Shown here: piece by piece, positions 10,980 through 17,353 of the stretch
Numbering within the stretch: the first letter of the stretch is position 1
Layout: each line of letters begins with the position of its first letter
Assembly: GCF_900102895.1 (NCBI RefSeq)
Contig: NZ_FNGD01000009.1
Coordinates: 124,001 to 188,000 of the forward strand
Reading direction: 5' to 3'
Source of the DNA: Arthrobacter sp. ov407
GTDB taxonomy: Bacteria > Actinomycetota > Actinomycetes > Actinomycetales > Micrococcaceae
DNA length: 64,000 nucleotides
Translations under genes and position numbers: made by a program
Notes under the pieces: model-generated
The model's database searches: none
What the model was told of the DNA's origin: nothing
The model's input: only the letters and a program-made list of their open reading frames with translations

Positions 10980-11700
10980 TCTGGGTTATCTCCGGTCCGC
11001 GTTCGGGCTGTTCGAATTCGGGGGCCTGCGGCGACGGGGCGGCCGGGGTGTCTTTGGGCAGGCGCAGCTGCAGCAGATCACGCGGCGGCATGGGGTTCTC
11101 GCCGCGGACCACGACGATCTGCCGGAAAAGCCCTTCCAGCCCGGCCGCGGCGTCGCGGTCCAGTGCCGCCTCGCCGCCGAAGACGCCGCGGAGGAACCAG
11201 CGCGGGCCGTCGACGCCGATGAAGCGGGCCACGCGGTACCCCTGACTGCCGTCCGCGCCGCCGGCGGGAAGCTTCGCCACGAGCTCGGTGCCGAAGCTGC
11301 CCTCGACCTCCTCGACCTGGCCGCCCTGGCTGCCGACCGACTGGCCGATCTGCTCACGGATTTCATCCCACAGGCCCTCGGAGCGGGGGGCGGCGAAGGC
11401 CTGCAGCTGCAGGCTCGAGCCCTCCAGATCCATGGTGACGGCGACGACGCGCTGGCTCGCCTCTTCGACTTCCAGGCGGAGTTGGAGTCCATCGCGGGGT
11501 GCGATCAGCAGCGCACCGAGGTCCACGTACCCGTCCTGGTCGTCGATTTCCGAGACGTCGAAGGGGCCTGCCGCGGCCCGGCCGGCGGTTTTGGCGGCGC
11601 TCCCGGCCGGCGTCGCGGCGGCATCAATGGCAGCTTCCGTGGCCTCGCCCGGCTCTGTCGGCTGCTCCTGCTTGGCTTTCCTGCCGCGCCCAAAAACCAT
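10972..11700 (-). CDS. DUF3710 domain-containing protein
   Basis: Soluble protein of 242 residues belonging to the actinobacterial DUF3710 family (Rv2696c-like). After a charged Ala-rich N-terminus (MVFGRGRKAKQEQ), the conserved part reads GPFDVSEIDDQDGYVDLGALLIAPRDGLQLRLEVEE, then the pattern W-(D)EIREQIGQS-V and RWFLRGVFGGEAAL. No catalytic motif can be recognised. The ATG start has AAGGAG 7 bases upstream. It heads an overlapping three-gene unit with the OB-fold and DUF3159 genes, so the products probably act together. Function unknown. Confidence 0.88.
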   Translation of the reverse strand: MVFGRGRKAKQEQPTEPGEATEAAIDAAATPAGSAAKTAGRAAAGPFDVSEIDDQDGYVDLGALLIAPRDGLQLRLEVEEASQRVVAVTMDLEGSSLQLQAFAAPRSEGLWDEIREQIGQSVGSQGGQVEEVEGSFGTELVAKLPAGGADGSQGYRVARFIGVDGPRWFLRGVFGGEAALDRDAAAGLEGLFRQIVVVRGENPMPPRDLLQLRLPKDTPAAPSPQAPEFEQPERGPEITQIG

Positions 11701-11831
11701 GGGGTGTCTCCTTCAGTTGTGATCCTGTGCCGCCGCCCGGCGCCATCCAGACGCCTGTCCGCGTGGCAGCCCGCTACCCTGCGGCCGCCTGCTCAATTTT
11801 TCCTGCACCGCTGATCTTGCCTCAGCGCCTG

Positions 11832-11897
11832 TGTTGCTGCTGTGTCTGTGTTGCTTCAGTGCTTATGTTGCTTCGGTGCCGTGCTACTTCAGTGCCG
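11832..11897. repeat. Degenerate 16-17 bp tandem repeat
   Basis: Three adjacent imperfect units (11849-11865, 11866-11881, 11882-11897) follow the pattern TGTTGCTTCAGTGCCG, preceded by a more divergent TGTTGCTGCTGTGTC. The stretch is T/G-rich in a GC-rich surrounding and lies between dut and DUF3710. No function can be assigned. Confidence 0.5.
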
Positions 11898-11948
11898 TGC
11901 AGCACCGCAATATCCCGATTGACCCCCGTGGCCAAGCCGGGCCTGCGC

Positions 11949-12467
11949 TCAGGCCGGTCCGCCGAAACCGCCGGTGGAGCCGAAGCCGCCCCCACCGCGG
12001 ACCGAGCCGTCGAGTTCCTCGACCGGAAGGAACCGGGCGTACTCCACACGCTGAATGACCATTTGTGCAATTCTATCGCCGCGACGGAGCTCGATCGCCT
12101 CGTCCCGGTCCGTATTGAGCAGTGTCACCGCGATTTCTCCGCGGTAGCCTGCGTCCACCGTGCCGGGAGCGTTCACAACCGTCAGTCCGTGCTTGGTGGC
12201 GAGGCCGGACCGGGGATGGATCAGCGCAACGAAGCCATCCGGGAGCGCAATCGAGACGCCAGTGGGAACGAGGCGGCGCTCCCCCGGTGCGAGGACGACG
12301 TCCACGCGGGCGCGAAGGTCGGCGCCGGCGTCGCCCGGGTGCGCATACGACGGCGGCTCCAGACCGTCGTCGAGCATTTTCAGCTGTACCGTCAAGGTGG
12401 GCGTTCCGTAGGCTGCGTCGCGGGCCGTCACTGCGGCACTGGCGACGGCGGTGTTTTCTTCAGTCAC
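11949..12467 (-). CDS. dut: dUTP diphosphatase (dUTPase)
   Basis: Hydrolyses dUTP to dUMP and pyrophosphate, keeping uracil out of DNA and feeding thymidylate synthesis. The 172-residue protein has all five trimeric-dUTPase motifs in order: HPGDAGADL, PRSGLATKHG, GTVDAGYRGEI with the catalytic Asp, RGDRIAQMVI, and the C-terminal P-loop-like RGGGGFGSTGGFG. An 18-residue N-terminal extension precedes the core. The GTG start has GAGGG 5 bases upstream. It is read separately from DUF3710, with the tandem-repeat stretch between them, and is divergent from the DUF3093 gene. Same neighbourhood as Rv2697c (dut) in mycobacteria. Confidence 0.97.
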   Translation of the reverse strand: MTEENTAVASAAVTARDAAYGTPTLTVQLKMLDDGLEPPSYAHPGDAGADLRARVDVVLAPGERRLVPTGVSIALPDGFVALIHPRSGLATKHGLTVVNAPGTVDAGYRGEIAVTLLNTDRDEAIELRRGDRIAQMVIQRVEYARFLPVEELDGSVRGGGGFGSTGGFGGPA

Positions 12468-12619
12468 AGTCCCTCACTCTAACTCCCGCAAGGAACATCG
12501 TCCTAGCCGCCACTGGCCTGCCCGCGCACACCGCCCACTGCATTGAAGCTGGGTTGAAGCGGCTTGGAGCGGACTGAGGCCGAGATGAAATAGCCCCGGA
12601 AAGATGAAAAGCTGTGCTT

Positions 12620-13105
12620 ATGCCCGAATCCAGCGCAGCCGCGCCTGCCCCAAAGAGCGCCCCGAGCGACTCCCCTGTCCTTTACGCCGAGAAACTCTGG
12701 CCGAACTTCTGGATCTGGCTGGTGTCGGCATTGTTCTCCAGCGCAGGGATCCTCATGCTGGCGCCCATCAGCATCTGGGCCGGCATTACCGCGGCGATCG
12801 TGATCTTCGTCGTCATCTCCGTACTGCTGGTGCTGTCCACGCCGTCAATCACCGTCACCAGGACCACACTGCGGGTGGGCAGGGCCTCGATTGAACGCGG
12901 GTTCCTGGGCAAGATCACGGCATTCCGCGGCAAGGAAGCGACGGCGGAACGGGGCACGCGGCTCAATGGGCTGGCGTTCCTGTGTATCCGCGGCTGGGTG
13001 GATCCGGTGGTCCGGATCGAGATCGAGGACCCCTCGGATCGCACCCCGTACTGGCTCACGTCCACCCGCCACCCGGAGCAACTGATCGCCGCGCTCAACT
13101 CCTAG
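12620..13105 (+). CDS. DUF3093 family membrane protein
   Basis: Protein of 161 residues with two adjacent membrane segments (FWIWLVSALFSSAGILMLAPISIWAG and TAAIVIFVVISVLLVLS, residues ~28-75) and a cytosolic C-terminal half containing GRASIERGFLGKITAF and GLAFLCIRGWVDPVVRIEIEDPSDRTPYWL, diagnostic of DUF3093 (Rv2698-like). Function unknown. ATG at 12620-12622 was preferred; an in-frame GTG at 12614 would add two residues. No convincing ribosome binding site is present. It is convergent with the DUF4193 gene and divergent from dut. Confidence 0.85.
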   Translation: MPESSAAAPAPKSAPSDSPVLYAEKLWPNFWIWLVSALFSSAGILMLAPISIWAGITAAIVIFVVISVLLVLSTPSITVTRTTLRVGRASIERGFLGKITAFRGKEATAERGTRLNGLAFLCIRGWVDPVVRIEIEDPSDRTPYWLTSTRHPEQLIAALNS

Positions 13106-13141
13106 TTCCCACCGCCTCCTACCGGCTATCTGCCTGTCTGC

Positions 13142-13441
13142 CTAGCCCTCGCAATCCTTGCAGTACTTAAGGCCGTCTTTTTCGCGAGCAATCTGCGAAC
13201 GGTGGCGGACGAGGAAGCAGGAGGCACACGTGAATTCGTCTGCCTGGGCGGGCATGACCCGTACCAGCAGTTCCTCCCCGGACAGATCAGCGCCGGGAAG
13301 TTCGTAGCCTTCGGCAAGGTCGGACTCATCTTCATCCACCACGGCGGAAGGCTTCTCCGTACGCCGCGCCTTTAAAGCCTCAATCGAATCCTCGCTGAGG
13401 TCTTCTTCGGTCTTACGCGGCGCATCGTAATCAGTCGCCAT
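13142..13441 (-). CDS. DUF4193 family zinc-ribbon protein
   Basis: Small acidic protein of 99 residues, highly conserved in actinobacteria (Rv2699c-like). The N-terminal half is charged (DYDAPRKTEEDLSEDSIEAL). The C-terminus has two Cys pairs, CASC near 72-75 and CKDC near 94-97, which should bind zinc; the whole C-terminal block from ADLSGEELLV onward is the conserved part. ATG at 13439-13441 fits the family N-terminus MATDYDAP; the nearest GGAG is 13-14 bases upstream, so the ribosome binding site is weak. The link to the SepH gene is only that they share a divergent promoter region. Function unknown; an RNA-polymerase or transcription-related role has been suggested for such zinc ribbons but cannot be shown here. 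Confidence 0.9.
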   Translation of the reverse strand: MATDYDAPRKTEEDLSEDSIEALKARRTEKPSAVVDEDESDLAEGYELPGADLSGEELLVRVMPAQADEFTCASCFLVRHRSQIAREKDGLKYCKDCEG

Positions 13442-13764
13442 TATTTGTTGCTCACACTCCGCATTCGTTCGGTCGATTCGCCGTTCCAGGATGGCCCGCC
13501 GGGATGGTAACCCTGGCCTCCGGGAGCGGTTCACCGTAGTCAACGCCGGACATGCGGTTTTTGTGCCCGGTGTCGGGTCATTTTTGCTTAAGCACCTCCC
13601 GAATGCCAGAGCCCGCCGGTCCCCTCCCCACAATCTCTTCCGCAGACCGGCCAAAACCGCCGGAAAGCCGCGGAAAATCACGGCGCGCCTGCCGTCCTAA
13701 CCCGAAATGCGCCCCGCTGGTGGCAGAGTTTCGATTGTTAGTAATGCCAGGGTGGAGGATTTGT
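13442..13764. promoter_or_regulatory. 323-base divergent region between DUF4193 and sepH
   Basis: No gene is supported here. Next to sepH a GTTAGTAAT stretch (13738-13746) lies about 20 bases before its ribosome binding site GGAGG and could include a -10 element. On the minus side a TTGACT hexamer is present, but no good -10 lies at the right distance. Nothing else stands out. Confidence 0.35.
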
Positions 13765-15195
13765 ATGCAGGATCTACGGCTTCTAGGCGTCCACGACGAC
13801 GGAGAGCATCTCCTGTTGAGTGGCACCGGCGGCGAGATGTTCCAGCTGCCGATCGATGAAGCACTTCGGGTGGCAGCGAGCCGGACGTCGGCGAAGACCG
13901 CGTCCAGCGCGGCCGCACCCCCTATTGCCATGTCTCCGCGCGACATCCAGACCAGGATTCGCAACGGAGCCACCGCCGCCGAAGTAGCGGAGCTGTCCGG
14001 AATTCCGCTGGAGAAAGTCCAGCGCTATGAGGGCCCAGTCCTGGCCGAACGCGAGTACGTCGCCCAGCAGGCCCGCAAGGTGGAGGTGGCCTCCCCCGCC
14101 CCGGGCCACGACGTCTACCGGTCCGTGTTCGGTGAAAACCCGGCGTCCCTCAGCGACATGGTCGAGCACCGCCTCCGGGCTTACGGCGTCGAACCCTCAA
14201 CACTGGAGTGGGATTCCTGGCGACGTCCCGATGGCAGCTGGAACGTGGTGGCCCGCTTCGAGCCCAAGCCCGGCGGTCCTGCCGGGATCGGCGAGGAGCC
14301 GCCGGCCATGTGGACCTTCCATCCCGCCCGAAAGTCTCTGCAAAACGCCAACCGCTGGGCCCAGCAGCTGAGCGAACTTGAGCCGCTCGAAGGACCCGTG
14401 CCGACGCGGCGCCTTACGGCCGTCTCAGACCGGCCCTTCGACTTTGAAACCGACGCTGAGGCCGCGGCACGCACGGCGACCGGCCAGCACAGCATTATTC
14501 ACCAGATGCTGCTTCAGCAGGACAGGATCCACCAGGAACAGGACGCCGACGGGCTGCTGGACATGCTTCGTTCCCGTCGCGGACAGCGGATCGGGGTGGA
14601 CGAAGACGCGGACGACGCCCTTGCCACGCTCCTGAACACCGGCGTCCCCGCGGCCCACCCCCGGCCGGCGGAAGTGTCCGAGGCCCCCCAGGCGACGGAA
14701 CCGGAGTCCATCTCCGAAGCCGCTGCGGCTGACGAATCCGACCCTGCCCAAGCCGACCCTGTCGAAGCCAACACAGGGCAGCCGGAGGTTCCGGCCTTGG
14801 AAGCGGCAGCCCCGTCGGAAACCGATGCCTTCACCCGCCGCCGCGACGGCAGGCCGTCAATGCTTTCCCGGCTGACCCTCGCACCGCGCCTCCCGGACGA
14901 GGACGATGCCCTGAAACTGCACGACGGCGTCAGCACCGAGACTCGGGAAGTCACCATCGCCGCCTCGCAACTGCGCCCGGCGGGCAAGGCGCCCACCGCA
15001 AGCCCGGGCCTGGATGAATTGATCGGCGGCGGATCGTCCCGGCGGCAGCACCGCGAGTCCCACGCCGCTAGCCGGAACGACGCCGGCCGGATCGACGCCG
15101 GCACAGAGCAGCCGGAGCGCCAGCCGGCCAAGCCCAAGCGGTCAAGCGTTCCCAGCTGGGACGAAATCGTCTTCGGAACCCGCAACGACCAATAA
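13765..15195 (+). CDS. sepH: Cell division protein SepH
   Basis: FtsZ-interacting division factor of actinobacteria (DUF3071), shown in Streptomyces and mycobacteria to promote FtsZ assembly. The 476-residue protein starts MQDLRLLGVHDDGEHLLL; the DUF3071 domain (about 1-165) includes a helix-turn-helix, MSPRDIQTRIRNGATAAEVAELSGIPLEKVQRYE, and the following W-containing segment (WDSWRRPDGSWNVVARF). The rest is long, low-complexity and rich in Ala/Glu/Pro, ending in a conserved SSVPSWDEIVFGT tail that family members use for partner contact. ATG at 13765-13767 was chosen because GGAGG lies 7 bases upstream. A hairpin terminator follows directly. Confidence 0.92.
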   Translation: MQDLRLLGVHDDGEHLLLSGTGGEMFQLPIDEALRVAASRTSAKTASSAAAPPIAMSPRDIQTRIRNGATAAEVAELSGIPLEKVQRYEGPVLAEREYVAQQARKVEVASPAPGHDVYRSVFGENPASLSDMVEHRLRAYGVEPSTLEWDSWRRPDGSWNVVARFEPKPGGPAGIGEEPPAMWTFHPARKSLQNANRWAQQLSELEPLEGPVPTRRLTAVSDRPFDFETDAEAAARTATGQHSIIHQMLLQQDRIHQEQDADGLLDMLRSRRGQRIGVDEDADDALATLLNTGVPAAHPRPAEVSEAPQATEPESISEAAAADESDPAQADPVEANTGQPEVPALEAAAPSETDAFTRRRDGRPSMLSRLTLAPRLPDEDDALKLHDGVSTETREVTIAASQLRPAGKAPTASPGLDELIGGGSSRRQHRESHAASRNDAGRIDAGTEQPERQPAKPKRSSVPSWDEIVFGTRNDQ

Positions 15196-15200
15196 GAAGA

Positions 15201-15230
15201 CCCCGCAGCGTCAGCGGCGGGGCGCTTTCT
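15201..15230 (+). terminator. Terminator of sepH overlapping the facing gene
   Basis: CCCCGC, ten bases, GCGGGG, then GCGCTTTCTT: a short GC stem with a T-rich tail, starting 5 bases past the sepH stop. It overlaps the last codons of the convergent phosphodiesterase gene. Confidence 0.6.
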
Positions 15231-16506
15231 TACCGTCCGCTTGGAAGTAGAGCAACGGGACTTCCCGCTCGGCTTTCGTCAGGGACCCGTGCTGGCCCAC
15301 GACCTCCAGGGCAGTGGACCGGACCCTGCGCGTATCGTAGAGCGCCAGCGAGTCCCGGGCCGCGATCATGATGTCGCCGATCCGCGAGGCGGCCTCGGCC
15401 CGAACGTCACCGAACAGCCCGCCCGCGATCGCTTCCTCACGGGTGAAGGCCCATATTCTGTCCCCGAAACGGGACCGCCAGTTTGCCAGCAGTCGGGCGC
15501 GGGCGGCGTCGTCCCTTCCATCCTCGAGGTACAGGTGGACCATCCGCGGCTCGCCGGCGGTGTGGCGGACGCCGGCCAGGAGTGCCGGCTCCGCGGAGTA
15601 GTCGATCCGCTGCGATTCCGGCACATCCACCATGCCGTGATCGGCCGTCAGCAGCACGGTGGTGCCGGGCGGCAGGGTGGCGTTGAGCCGCCGCACCGTG
15701 GCATCGAGTTCTTCGAGCTGGTGCTCCCACTGGGGTGACTGGCAACCGTGCCGGTGCCCGGCCTTGTCGAGCTCATTGACATAGAAGTACATGAGCGAGG
15801 GCCCGGCGCCGGCCATGGCCTCGGCGGCCGCCTCGGTCCGGGCGTGCGACGTGGTTCCGGTGATGAAACGGCCTCCACGGAGCGCGGCCTCGGTCATGGC
15901 CGAGGTGCTGAACTGCGGGAGGCTGACGGTCGTGACATCGACGTGCTCCGCGGCCCTTTCGAATACGGTGGGGAACGGCTGCCAGATCCGCGGTTCCACG
16001 CCGGCGTCCCAGTTGCCAAGCATGTTCACTACCCGGTCCTGGTCCGGGTCCAGGACGTCGTAGCCCACCATGCCGTGCTGGCCGGCCGACAGTCCGGTGC
16101 CAAAGCTGGCGAGGGATGCCGCGGTGGTGGACGGGAACGCCGAATCCAGCGACACGGGCACCTGGCCCTGGCCGGCCTGCAGGACCGTGCGCAGGAACGG
16201 GGTGTGGGCGATCTTCTGCTTCAACAGGTTCCGGCCCAGTCCGTCGGCCAGCACCACGCACACGCGTTTGGCGGGCGGAAGATTCAGTTTGTTCTCGAAC
16301 CCCGGGACACCCAGGCTTGCCGCCGCGCTGGTCAGGACCTCGGCGATGGACCGGTGTCCGAAAGCCGGGGCGGCCGGGAGCGGGGACGGACCCACGCCGG
16401 CGGCCACCGCGGCGGGCAAGGACACACCGGGGGCGGCCAGGCTGGGACTCAGCACCGGCTCTGGCAGCTGATCTTGGTCGGGTTCAGGCTGACGGACGCG
16501 AGCCAT
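15211..16506 (-). CDS. Alkaline-phosphatase-superfamily nucleotide pyrophosphatase/phosphodiesterase
   Basis: Type I phosphodiesterase / nucleotide pyrophosphatase family protein (431 residues). Visible metal and catalytic elements: VCVVLADGLGRNLL (metal Asp), SAFPSTTAASLASFGTGL (nucleophilic Thr), FYVNELDKAGHRHG (Asp and His ligands), LLTADHGMVDVP (DHG metal site), and a final VVGQHGSLTKAE (His). No signal peptide; the N-terminus is a Pro/Ala-rich linker, so it is probably cytosolic. ATG at 16504-16506 lies one base past the stop of the DUF5998 gene, suggesting coupling; an upstream in-frame start would overlap that gene. The substrate is unknown. It is convergent with sepH. Confidence 0.87.
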   Translation of the reverse strand: MARVRQPEPDQDQLPEPVLSPSLAAPGVSLPAAVAAGVGPSPLPAAPAFGHRSIAEVLTSAAASLGVPGFENKLNLPPAKRVCVVLADGLGRNLLKQKIAHTPFLRTVLQAGQGQVPVSLDSAFPSTTAASLASFGTGLSAGQHGMVGYDVLDPDQDRVVNMLGNWDAGVEPRIWQPFPTVFERAAEHVDVTTVSLPQFSTSAMTEAALRGGRFITGTTSHARTEAAAEAMAGAGPSLMYFYVNELDKAGHRHGCQSPQWEHQLEELDATVRRLNATLPPGTTVLLTADHGMVDVPESQRIDYSAEPALLAGVRHTAGEPRMVHLYLEDGRDDAARARLLANWRSRFGDRIWAFTREEAIAGGLFGDVRAEAASRIGDIMIAARDSLALYDTRRVRSTALEVVGQHGSLTKAEREVPLLYFQADGKKAPRR

Positions 16507-16507
16507 G

Positions 16508-17251
16508 TCAGCGTTGGTGGCCGCGGCTGAGGCGGTTTCCGAACACACCCATCCGCGGTCGGGGCGGCAGGCCGGGCCCGTTGTGCGGGACCGGGGCCGT
16601 GGAGCCGGTGTTCACGGCACGCAGGGCGCGGGCGAAAAGCTTGGCGTCCTGCACTGCCTGCAGACCGTCCGCTTCGGCGCTGATCCGCAGCACGATGTCT
16701 TCCTGCGCGATGGTGCCGCTGTAGCCATGATCGGCCTCGCACTGCGGGTCCCCGCAGCTGGCCGGGCCCATGTCGAGGCGCTGGCCGCCGGACCACGCGA
16801 TGGACAGCGTCAGCTCCCGGACAGGGTCGGAGGGCTTGTAGTCCTGCGGCTGGGCGTAGACGTAGCTCAGGACCACCGAGCGGATCTGGGTCACGGGGAC
16901 GGACTCGGTCGACACCTGGGCGACGGTCTGCTCGCCGGCGTCGTCGAGCTGTTGGTCATCGACGTGGGTGATGACCAACATGTCCTCGGTCAACACCAGG
17001 ACAGTGATGTGGCGGCGGACCTCGGCGCGGTCGAAGTGGGTCTCGAGATGAACCAGGTGGGCCACGCAGTCGCGGCCGTCCAGGGCATCGGCGACGACGT
17101 CAGCCACGAGCCGGGGGTAGAAACCGGCCTGCTGGAGAGAACCTTCCAGGCTCTGGCCCTGCGCACTGTGGTCATGGAGGCCGTGGTGGTGCGCGGCCTG
17201 GCGTGCGGGGGCGGTCGCCAGGGGCTTGGGTGTTGGAGGCTGGGAGCTCAT
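16508..17251 (-). CDS. DUF5998 family protein
   Basis: Actinobacterial protein of about 247 residues, function unknown. Conserved features: a start of LQQAGFYPRLVADVVADAL, HLVHLETHFDRAEVRRHITVLVLTEDMLVITHVDD, SYVYAQPQDY and the cysteine segment PASCGDPQCEADHGYSG, perhaps a metal site. It lies directly upstream of the phosphodiesterase gene and is probably co-transcribed with it. Start codon uncertain: ATG at 17249-17251 (GGAG three bases before), ATG at 17258-17260 or GTG at 17264-17266 are all in frame. Confidence 0.82.
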   Translation of the reverse strand: MSSQPPTPKPLATAPARQAAHHHGLHDHSAQGQSLEGSLQQAGFYPRLVADVVADALDGRDCVAHLVHLETHFDRAEVRRHITVLVLTEDMLVITHVDDQQLDDAGEQTVAQVSTESVPVTQIRSVVLSYVYAQPQDYKPSDPVRELTLSIAWSGGQRLDMGPASCGDPQCEADHGYSGTIAQEDIVLRISAEADGLQAVQDAKLFARALRAVNTGSTAPVPHNGPGLPPRPRMGVFGNRLSRGHQR

Positions 17252-17353
17252 AGTCTCCATTTTCACAGATCGGCTGGGGACTTGCTAACTGCCCGGCCCC
17301 GGACGACGCCGTCGGCTGAGGCGGCCAACCGGGCCGCCCTGACAATATCCGGC

